Shown: positions 1 through 13,300, numbered from the stretch's first letter. The stretch is 38,537 bases of DNA from Oscillospiraceae bacterium (GCA_031270395.1 JAISXU010000008.1:1-38537), one strand, 5' to 3'. The notes: generated from the letters alone by a model not told the origin. Numbers and translations: made by a program.

Positions 1-236
<236 letters not shown>

Positions 237-264
237 TCACCGCGTATCGCCCCAACCCCGGAGA

Positions 265-293
265 TTGTAAACACGACGAAAAACGTGTATAAT
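265..293 (+). promoter_or_regulatory. Promoter of the EndoU toxin/immunity pair
   Basis: A -35 box TTGTAA at 265-270, a 17-base spacer and a perfect -10 box TATAAT at 288-293 give a sigma-A-like promoter with an expected start near 300. It implies the toxin reading frame starts downstream of 300, not at the ATG at position 30. Confidence 0.7.
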
Positions 294-320
294 AAAATCG
301 CTGTGGCGGCGGAGAAATCC

Positions 321-761
321 GTGCTCGTAGGCGTGTTCGTTAACGTTCGTCCCTACTTGCGTCGCGCGGTGTTGCAAGCACCTCGCGACCGCCGCGGCTC
401 GTTTTACCGGTCTCGCGGGCACATATTACCACATCGGGAAAAGATATGCAGCAGAGGAAGGATACGATTTGCATATAAGAGGGAATTGACTCTTACGGAT
501 GACGACAAGAGCCATGTCCTTGAACGACATCTCGCTTCTTCTTCGGTTCCGAACAAAACGCGTTTCCCAAAAGATTGGGATGATCGGCGCATCATACAGG
601 CGATTGATGAAACGATAGATTCTCCTGACAGGATTGTGCGGCCAATCCCACCCAATCAACGCCATCAATTAGAAAAAGACTTCGGGGACGTTACCGTAAG
701 GGTTTCGTATTATTATGACAGTGGAGAAGCCGTGTTTCATTCGGCGTACCCGTTGCCATAA
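321..761 (+). CDS. EndoU-like nuclease toxin domain protein (5' end uncertain)
   Basis: The last ~90 codons (from about 486) resemble the bacterial EndoU nuclease domain found at the C-termini of polymorphic toxins: a histidine-containing segment KSHVLERHL, then TRFPKDWDDRRII, then a C-terminal strand pair ending in FHSAYP, comparable to the Thr/Ser-Ala-Tyr-Pro ending of the family. EndoU toxins cut RNA in target cells. The frame is open from ATG 30, but that ATG lies over the recombinase and upstream of the promoter at 265-293. I chose GTG 321, which has GGAG six bases upstream and follows the expected transcript start. Codons before ~480 are Arg-rich and unconvincing, while the neighbouring frame up to TGA 487-489 reads like protein (GTYYHIGKRYAAEEGYDLH), so an old frameshift or a detached toxin tip is possible. 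No signal peptide or secretion domain is seen. The immunity gene follows directly. The domain assignment is from memory of the family pattern, not a search. Confidence 0.5.
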   Translation: MLVGVFVNVRPYLRRAVLQAPRDRRGSFYRSRGHILPHREKICSRGRIRFAYKRELTLTDDDKSHVLERHLASSSVPNKTRFPKDWDDRRIIQAIDETIDSPDRIVRPIPPNQRHQLEKDFGDVTVRVSYYYDSGEAVFHSAYPLP

Positions 762-781
762 TGGGAAAGGGAAGCGATTAT

Positions 782-1102
782 ATGGATTATATTAAAGAGA
801 GCGATAAAATGGCGGAGGCTTTGGTCGCAGCGCTGATTCCGTACCTGCCGCCGCAATCTCGGGATGTTGCGGATGAGTTCGAGGCAGGCGAGTATGTCGC
901 CGCCGCGCATGGTGCGATTCATGATTTGGGCGTATTGAGGGCCGATTTGCCGGAAGCGCTTATTGAAGGAGTTGAGGGACTCATTGAGCAGATAAAGGCT
1001 GAGAATGGTTCATTCGATTTACGTTTTCTGCACCAGATGGAGACGGGGCTTCTTCAGTTGAACGAACGACGGGCATTGGTTCGCGGGCAAAGGATGGCGT
1101 AA
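782..1102 (+). CDS. Small acidic protein, probable immunity protein to the EndoU toxin
   Basis: A 106-residue acidic helical protein immediately follows the toxin-like gene. An ATG at 761 overlaps the toxin stop (TAATG), but has no ribosome site. ATG 782, seven codons later, has AAAGGGAAG at 766-774 with normal spacing, so I prefer 782; the overlapping ATG may still be used through coupling. The middle segment (FEAGEYVAAAHGAIHDLGV, then PEALIEGVEGLI) loosely resembles MafI-like immunity proteins, which count on a short helical bundle, but similarity is weak. The location directly behind a toxin domain, same strand, is the main reason for the call: toxin and immunity genes are normally co-transcribed in this order so that the producer is protected. 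No signal peptide or membrane segment is visible, so it should act in the cytoplasm. It could also be an unrelated hypothetical protein. Confidence 0.5.
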   Translation: MDYIKESDKMAEALVAALIPYLPPQSRDVADEFEAGEYVAAAHGAIHDLGVLRADLPEALIEGVEGLIEQIKAENGSFDLRFLHQMETGLLQLNERRALVRGQRMA

Positions 1103-1351
1103 TCCAAATTCACAATATCCAAACGGCTTGAAGATGAGCCAGCAAGAATAAGCGCCAGACGTGTAGGCGGCGCAAGCCGCGCGTCCTCACGCGCTGCGCT
1201 AAGACTCGCTTCCGGCTAAAGCCGAAAGCTCGCTCGCTACGCGGTTCGTCCTCTCCGAAACGAACCCACTCCGTTGGGCTTCGCTTCGGCTTTGTACGGG
1301 GGATGTAAATTTACTTGCCATGCTTGTGGGCGGCGACAAGCCGCACGGGCA
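1103..1351. other. Intergenic spacer between convergent immunity and giant-gene ends
   Basis: No gene is supported here. The right part is occupied by one copy of the dispersed repeat A (1182-1295). A small GC-rich inverted repeat (GTGGGCGGC / GCCGCAC) lies at about 1326-1346, just downstream of the giant gene's stop on the minus strand. It has no T-tract, so I do not call a terminator. Confidence 0.5.
1182..1295 (+). repeat. Dispersed structured repeat A, copy 1
   Basis: Begins with CGTCCTCACGCGCT, contains CTTCCGGCT/AGCCGAAAG and ends in the hairpin CCGAAACGAA...TTCGCTTCGG. Almost the same 110 bases recur at 24826-24936, and related copies lie at 17725-17843, 24658-24699, 25131-25316, 29369-29560 and 30521-30592. 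Confidence 0.85.
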
Positions 1352-4300
1352 TTACCCTACATTTTCAATGAAGCGCCGCAGCACTGCTGCTGTCTCCGCG
1401 CGGGTGGCCTTGCCCCGCGGCGCGAGTGTGGTCTCCGTGCGCCCGGTGATTAGGCCGGTCGCGTTCGCCCACGCCATCGCGTCATATGCCCAATCGGAGA
1501 TTTGCCCCGCGTCGGCGTAACCGGAGATGTCAGCGCCGGCAATTCTCCATTCTCCATTCTCAATTCTCAATTCCTGTACAGCGTAGCGGTACAGCATCGT
1601 TGCAAGTTCCTGCCGCGTTATCGCCCTGTCAGGCGCGAATTTGTTATCGCCTACGCCGAGAACAATGCCGTTTGATGCCGCCCACCGGACGGCGTCCGTG
1701 TACCATTGGTCCGCGGGTACGTCGTCGAACGACGCGGCGCCGTCTGCCGGGACGGTGCGGACACCGCCCCCTGCCGCTGCCGCGGCGGACTCGGATTGGT
1801 CGAGCCGGTACAAAATTGTCACGAGCATCGCCCTTGTCAGGAAGCCCTGCGGGTCAAACACCGTTGCGCCCGTGCCTGTCATCAGACCGCGTCCGTATAC
1901 GTATTCCACATCCTCAAAGAACCAGTCGGACTCCTTCACATCCTCGAACGGCAGTCCGGCGTAGCCCACGACGTACAGCGACAGGTGCGGCGGCTTGAAC
2001 GTCACCGTCTTATTCGCGGCGCTGTACTCGCTGGGTACTCGCTCCAGCGTTCCGCCGTCGTCCAGATACCACGCACCCGCCGGCAGTCTGTCCTCATACG
2101 GCACGGTTATGAGCATATCGCCGTCATAGGAGTGGATGTACTGCCCGCCCGAATAGGCGGATATATCGTAAACCGCCGCGCCGCCCGGCAGAGATGCGGT
2201 CTGCGCCGGCGTCAGCGCGGCGGACGCCGCGCCGACTTTCAGCGTTATGCTCGTTCCTGCCGCCTGAGCTACAAGCGATTTTGTCGCCTGAACGTCAAGC
2301 GCCACCGCGCCCAGCGGAAACACCACGACGACGCCGAGCTCCGCGTCCGCTATATCGGACAGCCCGCTCTTCGGGATGAACGTCACCGCCTCAGCGCCCT
2401 CGACCGTCGATACGTCGATAGACGCCTCGCCACCGGAGCTCGTGCCGATTATCTCTCTGACCGTTTGCGCCGGAAGCTCGACTGTCACCATGCCGTCCGC
2501 CACGCTATACACAAGCGTTGCCAGTCCGCCGTTCGCCGTCACCGCGCCGTCCGTGCCGCCCGCGTCTTCGGCGTCTCCTGCGCCGCTTCCGGGGTCTGTC
2601 GCCGCAGACGGCGGAATGTCCCTGTACAGCGCCGTGAGCGTCACATCGTCCGCGGGCATCACGATACTTCCGGAACCGGCGGTCGGCAGCGTGACTGCCG
2701 GGCCGCTGTCTTTCTCCCAGCGGTCAAACATCTTGCCGGCCCCGACGGGATCCGCCGTTATCGTCACGGTCTCCCCCGCCGCGTATTTACCCGCCTCGCC
2801 GCTGTCGGCGCCGGGGCTTGCCGTTCCGCCGTTTACCGTGAGCAGCGCGTAGCGGAGCGTGACCTCGGCTATCATGCTCCGCGACGACGGCGATTCGGTA
2901 TCGCCCGTCGCGGAGGCGTTGTTGTTTACCGTCTCGCACCAGTAGTAAACCGTGCCCGCCGCGCTCACCGGGACATCGTACTCGCTCGCCGTCGCGTCTG
3001 CTATCGCCGAACCGGCCGAGTAGTCCATCACAGCACTCGTGTACCACTTATAGCTCACCGCTCCCCCGTCGGCGGCGGCCGCTTCCGCCGTGAGCGTATG
3101 CGCGGCGCCCTGCGTGACGTCCGCTATCCCGGAATAAGGAGCGGGCTGGACAGTAAATACCGGCGTCTGCGCGTGTACGGGCGCGGCGACTGTCACGGCA
3201 AGCTGCGCCGTCAGGCCGTGCGGGTTGGCCGTATACTGCGGCAGCGCTCCGAGCGTCGCGGTGAAGACATAGCTGCCCGGAACCGTCGCGTCATAGCCGC
3301 CGTCGGGCGTCCACTCCGTCACCGGTATTTCGACGAGGCCGTGCGTGGCGCGCGCCGTGACTTCTGCGGGCAGTCCACCGCCCACGCCCAAAAGCTCGCC
3401 CAGCGTCTTCGCGCCGTAGCCCGCAACGCCGGCGCTGACTGCCGTTATCGGCTCAAAACCCGTTATCTCCCCGGAGCGAACGGTAAAGCTGATCGCGTAG
3501 CTCTTGGGATTTATATTGTCATACTCCGCGCCGCGCACGGTGAGCGTAGCCCTGTGCTCCCCGGGCGGGAGGCCCGTCTTCGGCCTGACGGTCACGCCGC
3601 TGCCGGCCGCGCCAATGGCTATGGAGTCTATGATGCCACCGGACGGCGTCAGCTCAAACGACTGTGCCCCCGCGCCGCCAAGCTCCGCTGTCAGCTCGCC
3701 CGTCGCCTGCGTACCCTGATTCGTCACCGTTACGGCGTGTCCCGCGGGCGCCTCATCGTACCCATACGGCGCGCTGTCGAACAGATATGTCCCCTCGGCG
3801 TCGAGCGATATGGCGCGCGGCACGTCGTTCACTATTACGTACAGTCTGGCTTTCAGCGATGTCGAGTTGATATTGGCGCTCTGTGTTCCAAACGACACGG
3901 CTGTGCCATCGAACACGTACACGCCGATCTGCTGCGGGTACGGCAGATCATTCGGCGAGTACGCCTTTGAGATAAAGTCGTCCCGATAGCCGGCATATGA
4001 CCATGACATCGAGGCCGTTACCGTGCCGCCGTCGTAGTACGCCGCCGCCTCGCCGCGAGCCGCGTTGAGCGCCGCCGTGAGTTCGCCGAGCTCATCGAGG
4101 TCGGGCAAAACCTCTCCCGCCTTGCCCGCCACAAACGATGATACAGCGCCGAAGCCCGTGATTTCCGCCTTGCTCACCGTAAAGCTCAGGCTCAAGGTTT
4201 TCGATATGCCGTTGCCGTCGCCCGTCACCGTGAGCGTATCCTCGTAGTGTCCTGCGGCAAGTCCCGTCTTCGGCTTCACCGTGAAGCTCGCCGAATCGCC

Positions 4301-7300
4301 CGGCGCGAGACCGGCTATGCCGCTCTCCGGTATGCCGGTTATCACAAACGGGCTGTCCTCCCCGAGCGCGAGCGCCACACTGAGCGCGGTTGTCCCCTGC
4401 CGGTTTGACATACTGCTGCCTGTCGGCTGATTGCCGTTATTCGTCACTGTTATGTCTCTGGCGGGAACGCCCGCGCCGTAGTAGCCGTATGGCGCCATTG
4501 TGAACGTCACAGACGACGCGTCGCCGAGCGAAACGCTCCACACGGGCGGCGCGCCGGCGTCTACGGTCAGCGTCAGTTCGCGTCCGTAAAAGTCCGCGCC
4601 GGCAACGGACGCCAGCCGCACAACATAGACGCCCGGCGCCAGACCGACAGCGCCGTTCACTCCGGACGTCCAATCCACGTCGCCCGACGCGCGGAACTCG
4701 ATGCCCGACGTCACGCCGCGAAGCTCTCCGTCATTAAAGCCGGCGAATGTCTCGTGCGCGGCGCTCACGCCGCCCGGTTCCGGCCTGATCTGTTCTATGA
4801 AAACGGGCGCGGCAACGCTCTCCGGCCACGCGTTCGCGCTCCGCACGGTGAGCGTCTTGCCGAACCACGCATCGTCTATGTCTATCTTCTCGCCGCTGAC
4901 CGTGAAGCTCCCCGCCGAGCCGTCCGAGAGCGTGTAGCTGTACGGCCCGTTCGGCAGCGCGATCGTCCTGTTTTGGTAATCGATCTTGCTGTTGTCGAGC
5001 GGCGGCGCGGCCGGTCTCGCGGCGTATACGGCCGTCGCCGTGGCGTTGTTGTCCGGCATCGTGTACTTTGTCTCACGGCTCGTCGCGGTATCGAACGTCC
5101 CGTTGCCGGGCGTACCCGCCGCCGTCCAGTTCCAGAATACCTTTGTGTCGTTTTCTATGGTCTCCGGCGCTGTTATGTCCGCTTTCGACCCCGCCGCGAA
5201 CCTACCCGCCACTTCGCCGCCCGCGAGCTCTCCGCCGACTACGGTGAGGTCATATGTGCGCGTCACGTTGACGACGCTCACCATCCCGAGCGCGGCGGAC
5301 AGCGCGGAGGTAGTCTTGTTCCTGAAAATGACCGTAATTTCGTATACGTTGCCGCCGTAGTCCTCCACGCCCGCCCAGCCGGATTTGAGCGTTATAACGA
5401 GCTGCTCTGTCAGGCCGGCGTAAGCTTCACCGTCGAAATAGAACGTGACGCCGTCCCCCGCTGCGGCGGTGTACATATCAGCTGTGAGCGCCCTGTTCGC
5501 GCCGTCTTTGCTCTTATTCCTGACATATATGCCCGCGACCTCCGTCGTATCGAAATCCTCGCTCGTGCGCAGCGTATAGTCCGGCGCTATGACGGCGTGG
5601 AGCGCGTCGCTCTCGGGCAGTGTCTGGAAGCCGTTTTCATCGGTCAGATAATTGTTCCCGCCACCGTCGAGGAAGTACGTCACTCCGGCGAGGTCGGCGG
5701 ATTTCTTTATGCCCTCAACCTGCACGGCGGGTACTCCGAAGCTCGGAATAGACAGGCTCACCGTCCCGCCCGTCGTCACGGAGATGAACACGCGGTACAC
5801 GTCGCCCGCGGCGGCGGTCACGGGCATGACGGCGAGGATCGCGGCGTTGGCGCCGCCGACGTTTGTGAGTCTTACCGCGCCGCTGTACGCCGCGTCGAAA
5901 TCGATGATAGACTCCGGTGGTATGGCGCAGCCGCCGAGTTCTATCTGTATGTAGCCCGTAGAGTAGCCGGGCGCTACATCCGGAAGCACGTCGCCCAGAC
6001 GCTGTACGCTCATGGAGCGCGGGATGGAGACGACGGCGCTTGCCGAGGGTTTTGCGTAATCTGACGCCGAGGTCTGATAGAGGTAGGCGCCCGTATCCGG
6101 CGTTATGACGACAGTAATCGCGTCGCCCGTCTTATTGACCTCTTTCGGCGTGACGGCGACGATGTAGCTGCTCCTCGGCGTGCCGGAAGCGTCGTCCGTA
6201 AAGCCGACGCCTGATTTTACGGCCGCGCCGCCTATCTCCACATCGCCAAAGCTCAGGAGCGTCGGGTACTCAAAGTTCAGCGTGACGCTTGTCGTCAGAC
6301 CGCCGTCGTCGTTATTCGCGGTCACCGGGGCGATAGCGGCGAATTTGACGCGCGGGTGTACGGTGAACGACACGGGACGCGTCACGGAACCGCCCGTACT
6401 CACGGGTATGCTGACTACACCCGCGTACTCCCTCTGGGAGAGGTCTGTTCTCGTTTCGAGGTCTGCGCGCGGTCTCACGAAATATTTGCCCGATTCGGCG
6501 ACGATGTCAAACCAACCCGCGCCCTCCGTGACCGTCGGAGCGGACGCCATTTGGGGCTCCGCTATCTCCGCCCTGTGATCGTTCGGCGCGTAGCCCTGCA
6601 GCGCGTCGCCGAGGATTATCGTGTCCGACGTGTACACGTGTACCACGGCGACAGATCCCCGGAAATTGCCGCCGGCGCCGTATCCGCCTGCCGCTTTCGC
6701 CGCCGTACGCACGTGGTATTCACCCGCCGCGAGATTGTCCGGCGTCTGCGTACTCCAGCTCCGCCACTCGCCGTCTTTGGGCCGCCATTCGAGCGCGGAC
6801 GTATCCACTGCTCCCTGCGCCGCGATGCTCCCGTTGTCGCCGTCCGTCGTGTTTACGCCCGTGACTGCGGGAGCGCCGGGGCGCGCTGGCACGGATAGGC
6901 TCTGCGCGTCGCTGTCCACGGTATGCTCGCCGCCGAGCTTGACGACGGGGATGCTGCCGCCGTGCCACGCTTCGGGGATCGCGCTTATCTCGCCGCCCGT
7001 CTGGTCTATCATGACGCCGGAGTCGTCGGAGCGGTGCGCGATACCGTTCATCGTGTAGTCCGCGCTCGGAGCAAGGCCGATTAAACGCTCGTTCACATAG
7101 TCGATCTTCGCGGCGGGCGTCTGTTCCTTCACCGGCTTAAATACCGTCACGCTCGCGGGGTTCGTACCCGTGACGTTGTAGTTCGTAAGGTTTTGCACTT
7201 TCACGTTAATGTCGGTACCGTCAGTTGTACCGTCGTCGAGGCTTATCGGTACGCGCCAGACCGTGTGCGGCGCGCCTTCGCCGCTCACGTCGGAGGCGGT

Positions 7301-10300
7301 GCCATGCCGCGCCGCGCCGCCGGAAATCAGGGCGGCGGACGCCGCGAAGTCCGCCACGGGCTTATTGAATGTTATATCTATGTGCGTCGATGCCGCCTTG
7401 CCGTTCACGCCGCCGTGCTGAACCGCCGCAAACGTGATATCATCTTTCGTTATCGTCGCCGTCGCCGTGACGGATGTCAGCGTGTAATTGGCCGCCGACG
7501 CGCCCGCGAGGACGACGGCGCCCGTGAGCGTAAGCGTGCGCGTTCCGACGTCCGCGTCCGTGACCGTGCCACCCGTGACATCTGATATATTGAGCGTGAG
7601 CGTGTCGCCGTCCGCTTTTCCGGGGAAGGACACGCCGGTAAGGACTATTTGGCTTTGGCTGAAGCTCTCATTTCCGTCGTAGACCTTCGACGCCGTGACG
7701 CCTGTGGCGCTGACCGTCTTTTTCGCTATCGCGTAATTTCCCAATTCCAGTCCCGACGCCGCCTCATACAGCGTACCCTGCGCCACGTCGGCGGCGACGA
7801 CATACGTCCCCGCGCTCGTCGGCGCCGTGGCGCTCTTTGAATACGTCGTGCCGCCGGTTCCCGTGTAATACACCGTCACGGCGCCCGCCCCGCTGTTGTA
7901 GGGCGCCTTGAGCGCGACGGTTCCTATGCCCTGAGTCGCGCCGTCATACACATGACCCGTCGGAATGGTATAGTCGAGATCGACGGCGGCGGGCGCGGGC
8001 GCCCTGTTCACCGTAAACTTCGCCGTAAAGCCAGCCGCCACGCCGCCCGCGGCAGGCGCGCCCGGTCTGCCCGGGACGGCGGGGTCGCCGGAGACTGTCA
8101 CAACGGCCGCGTACGCGGACGCGGCGGGCGCCAGCCCCGACACCGGCGCGACGGTGAAGTGCGCCGTCTCATTCGGCGCGAGCGTCCCGCCGGACGCGCC
8201 GCTCAGCGAAGTGACCGTGAAGCTCCCCGCGCCGTCGCCGGAGAGCGCGGCGGCGAGACCGCTCACCGGTTGGTTGCCGGTATTTTTCACGACGATGTAT
8301 TTTGAGTAGGTCGCCGCGTAGCCGTACACATCCGTCCCGAGAGATACGTCGCCCGACACGGCGGCGCTCGCCGCGTCAAGCAGCGATATTTGCCATACGG
8401 CGGTCGTAACGCTCGCGGCGACGGTCAGTTCGACGCTCTCGCTCTTAAAGCTCACGCCCGGCACAGCCCTGTAGCGGACGTAGTAGTCGCCGGGCGCGAG
8501 TCCCGTTATCGGCGCGTCGGAGGTACACACAGTCCAATCGTTCCCGTCGTCGCTCCACTCCATGTGGTATTCCATGCCCGCGGTGACGCCCGAAATAGTC
8601 CCGTCATCAAAACCTGCGAACGTCTCGTCTGTGGCCGTCAGTCCGGCGGGCTTTGCCGGCCTCGCGGCTACTGTCAGGGTCAGGGCGGCGCTTGGGTCAA
8701 TGTTTCCGCCGCCGAGCCGCGTTATCTTAAGGCTCTTGCCGAACAGGGCTTTTGCGGAGTCTTCATTGTTTATGTCTAACTTGCCGCCCGCTGCGGCTGT
8801 CATGTCCGCGTATATAGTCGCGCCCGCCGCCGTCTCTACCTTATAATGTTCGCCGGCAATAAACCCGTCCAGCGTTTCATCTTCGTAATTGACGGTTATA
8901 GCCGGTGTCGGACGGCGATAATTTGCGGTGATCGCCGCCGCGCTCTGCGGCATGGTGTACGTTGTTGACGCGGCCGACGCGTTCGCGACGACGCCGACGG
9001 AGGCCGTCCAGTTGTGAAACACGCGCTCGCCGCCGTCGAGGCTCGCGGGCGCCGAAATGCCGACAGACTCCCCTGACGCGTGTCTTGTGACCGTCTGCCC
9101 GCCGTCGATATTCACCGTGAGGACATAGGACGCCGTGAGGTTTTTCACGCGCGTCATGCCCTGAGTAGTCGTGTTATCCTTGTACAGAACGGCGACCTTG
9201 TACCCGTCGCCGGCCGCGTCGGGGTCGGCCCAGCCGGTTTTCAGCGTGAGCACGTGCGTCACACCGATGTCCCCCTGCGATACGCCGTCGAGATAGAACG
9301 TCTTTGCGCTTCCCGTGGACGACGCGTAGAGCGACGGCGGGAGCGCGCTGCCGTTGACGTACACCGCCGTCACCGCGTCCGCCTCGTATTCGCGGCCCAG
9401 CTCGAGATGCAGTTCCGGGACGGCGATGCCGTTTTGGGCGTCGAGCTCCGGAATTATTTGAAACGCGTCGATGTCGGTCAGATAATTGTTTCCGCCGCCG
9501 TCGATTATGTATGTCACGCCGGTAAGGGTTTTGTCCGCTTCTACTTTGACGGCGCCGGAGACCGGGAAAGACGCGACGCCCCATGTCTGGATGGACATTG
9601 TCAGACTGCCGTCAAATATAGGCGCCGTGGGCGTTATGAACACGCGGTAGGTGTAGTTCATATCGGCGTCAACGCGCATGACGTAATCGACATGGAACGT
9701 TGATGCGCTGAACACTATTGGGCCGTCGTAAGTCCCGCCCGGATCGCCGAAATACTGTAAATCGTCCGCCATTATCGCGTGTCCGGGCGGCGTGTCGGCG
9801 GGGCCGTTCAGAGTGAACTGTATGTAGCCCGTCGAATAGCCGTCCACAGGCGTCACGGCCTTTGCCGACTTGATGGATCGCGGTATAGTCACCTGCGCCG
9901 CGCTATTTGTGATCTCTGTGACATCCGGTTGCATCTGCCGCTGGTAGGCAAACGTCTCGGCGTCAAGCCGTACGGTCACGGGTATAGCGTCGCCCGTCTT
10001 GCTATTGAGATAGAGGGCGGCGTTTACCGTGTATGTCGTTCTCGGCTCGCCGGGCGTCACGCCGGTATCGGCGAACGCCGTGCCCGTCTTGAACACCGCA
10101 CCCGAGAGGGAGACGTCGACGAACGCTATGGCGACGGGGTACTCGAACTCTATGACCACCTTGTCCGTAGCGCCGTCGCCGCCGGTATCAAGAGTCGTCG
10201 TGACGGACTTTATCACCGCGTTCTGGTGTACCGTGAAATGGACGTGCGGATGCAGAGTCTGCTGTTGGGCGTCTACTGTGGCGGTCACGCTAAGGGTATA

Positions 10301-13300
10301 GTCGTACTCGCCCGCCGCAAGAGCCGTCTTCGCCGCCACAGTCCACACGCCCGCCGAGTGTGTGACAGTGAGCCACGCGTCGCCGGGAGGTGCCGCGACC
10401 TCCGTGATAGTGGCGTCCGCGATCGTAAGCGGTTTGCCGAGCGTCCCGTCGGAGGTGTAGCCCTCGAGCTTGTCGCCGAGATCGACGCCGCCGGGCGAGA
10501 GTATGACATATGACGCCCACTCGCCCGCGAAGCTGCTTCCGGTGGCTTTCAACCGTATCCTCACGGTGGCGGTCGAGGTCTGCGGGAACGTGACTACGAG
10601 ACTCGACGCGTCGTGTACGGTTCCGGGGTCCGACGGCTGCCCTTGGTCTGTCGCCTTAGTGTACTCGTAAACCGCGGACGTGGTGAGTCCGGAGAGCGTA
10701 CCCACTGCGTCGTCTCCCGAGACCACCGACGATACGGCTAAGCCCGTGGGCGCCTGCGGGCGGGACGGTATGGCGAGCGTATACGGGTCGCTGTCCACCG
10801 TCTCCGCGCCGCCGCGCCTGACTATCGAGAGCGTCTTGCCGAACCAGCCGGAGCCGGGTATCGCAAACGTAGTGACTCCGGCGCTGAGCGTCCCCGTTTC
10901 GACGGGGTCGAGGCCGGCCGGCGTTATGACGTAGCTCGCGTCGGACGCAAGTCCGGTGAGTCTTTCGTTGACGTAATCTATTCCTATATCCTGCGGTTTC
11001 GCGGCTTTCACGGGCTTGTATACTGTCACGTCGCGCGACTGCGCGCCCGTCACCGTGTGATTGTCGAGGTTTTGCACTGCCACCGCCGCCGTCCCGCCGT
11101 TCACGACGGCGGCGTTCAGCGTCACGGGTACGAGGTAGATACTGCCGTACGGGTATACTCGCGTGTATCCCGCCGGCGTCGCGTCCGGCGTTGATACGGT
11201 TCCTGACACCGACGCGCCCGTGAGGACGATGTTGCCCGTCGAAAACTCACCGGCGGGAAACGACTTGTCAAACTCGACAATTATGTGCGTCGTCGCCAGC
11301 TTGCCGCTCACGCCGCCGTACTGCGACGCTGTGAATACTGTATCGAGCTTCGCTATCGAGAACTCCAGCGTATCCGCGGCGTCGGCGTAATACGCCCCGC
11401 CGCTTATGACGGCCGTCACCGTGACGGGACCGCCCGCTTTCTTGATTGTCACGGCGCCGCTCGCCGCCACGTCGATATAGTCGTTTTGCGGTACGGAGAA
11501 CGTCACGGCGCCGTCGCCGGCGCCCGCGCTCGGAATCGCCGTGAGTGTCGCGGTCGAGCCGTAGACGAGACTAGCGCTCTGTATGTCGAGCTCGCGCTCC
11601 GCCCTGCTTATCGGGTAGACAGCGTCGGACGACGCGGCCGCGCTGTAATTGTCGTCGCCCTGATACGCGGCGGAAAACTTCGGCGATCCGACTGTATTTG
11701 CCGCATAGGAATACTCCGCGTCGCCGTTTGCGTCGAGGGCCACAGTTCCCAGCACTTCGTCGCCTATCTTGAACCCGACGTAGCCCGTCGGGACGTCGTT
11801 CGAGAGCTTGTTTCGCGCCTGCGCCCGCAGCGTCACGGTCTGGCCGTACCGCGCGCCGCTATCCGGGAAGACGGACAGCGTCACGTCCGGCACAGCCTTT
11901 ATCACGCTGAACGTACCCGTTACCGTGCCGGTGTAATTGCCGCGTCCCGTCGCCGTGACCGTCGCCGCGCCTATGTCCGTCCCGCCCGCCGTGACGGAGA
12001 AGGTATAATCCACGCCGTGTTCAAGCGGGTTGCCGCCGAGCGTCGCCGCGACGGCGGCGGCGGCGGGCGTGTGCGCCGCGCCGGTGTAGGGGTAGCTCCC
12101 CGATACCGCAACCGCGGCGCCGGCCAGCGGGCGCGGCGATACCGTTACCTGAGCCGTCGCCGTTGCCTCGTTATATGTCGCGTCCGCGGCTTTTTTCGCC
12201 GTGACCGTGACGGGTCCCCCGGCTTTTTTGACCGTGATCGCCCCACCCGGCGCGACATCAATATAGTCGTTTTGCGGCGCGGAGAATGTGAATGCTCCGC
12301 CACCGTTGCCGCCCGAGGCCGTAAGCGTTTTGTCCGTGTCGCCGTATGTGATGCCCGTGTCGCCGGATATTTCAATCGGCGCCGTCTGCTGCGTTAAATC
12401 TGTCTTGAACCCCGCCAATGTTTCCGTTATGGTTGAATAGTTGTTATCGCCGCTGTATACCGCCGTGAAGGTGTAATTGCCCGCCACCGGGTTCGTCAGC
12501 GCCGCCGAAGCCGTGCCGCCGCTTATCGCCACTGCGAGGTCGATAGTGACGCTGCCGCCGCTGTCGAGAACATAGCTGAAAGCGACGCTGCCTGTGGGCG
12601 CCGCGCCGCCGCCCGCGCCCGTGAGCGACGCCGTCGCCGTGAGTGTCGGCGTTTCGTTTGTGTCGTAAACTGCCGACAGCGTCATCGCGGGCGCCGCTTT
12701 GTTCACCGTAAGCAATACGGCGACCTGCGCCGTGTAGTTCTCCGCAAGAGCGTAATTCGCGCGCGTCTCGGCGTTCGGCGTGAACGTCGTGCTTTGTTGT
12801 TGCGCCGCACCCGCGCTCGGGCGAGTGGCGGGGGCAGTCCACGCAAAGGCGCCGCGCGCGTCGCCGCCTGTCAGCGCGGAGTCCGCGAGGGTCTGCCCGT
12901 AGGTGATATCCGCCGCGGTCGGCGGCGTAAGCGTAACGTTTGCAAAATCACCCGGAGTTATCGTCCCCACCACGGGAGGCTGGCCCATGAGCGTGTAGTT
13001 CGGACTGTCGGCGCCGGTCAGCGTGAATAACCCGCTCACGACGAGACTGCCCGAACCGACGGACGCGCTCGCGAGCGATCCCGTGACTTCGGACGCCGAC
13101 AGCGTGAGGACGTCGCCGCCCAGCTTGCCGGTAAATGTCACGCCGGTCGTAACCATATTCGCGCCGTCAAAAATCGCCGTGCCGTCATAAGTCTTGCTCG
13201 CCGTGACGGCGCCGGACGGCGTAACTGTTTTCCGCGTTATAGTAGCCCTCACGGGCAGCATCTCTATGACATAGTTGTTCGCCTTTTCGCCCGCAAGCGT

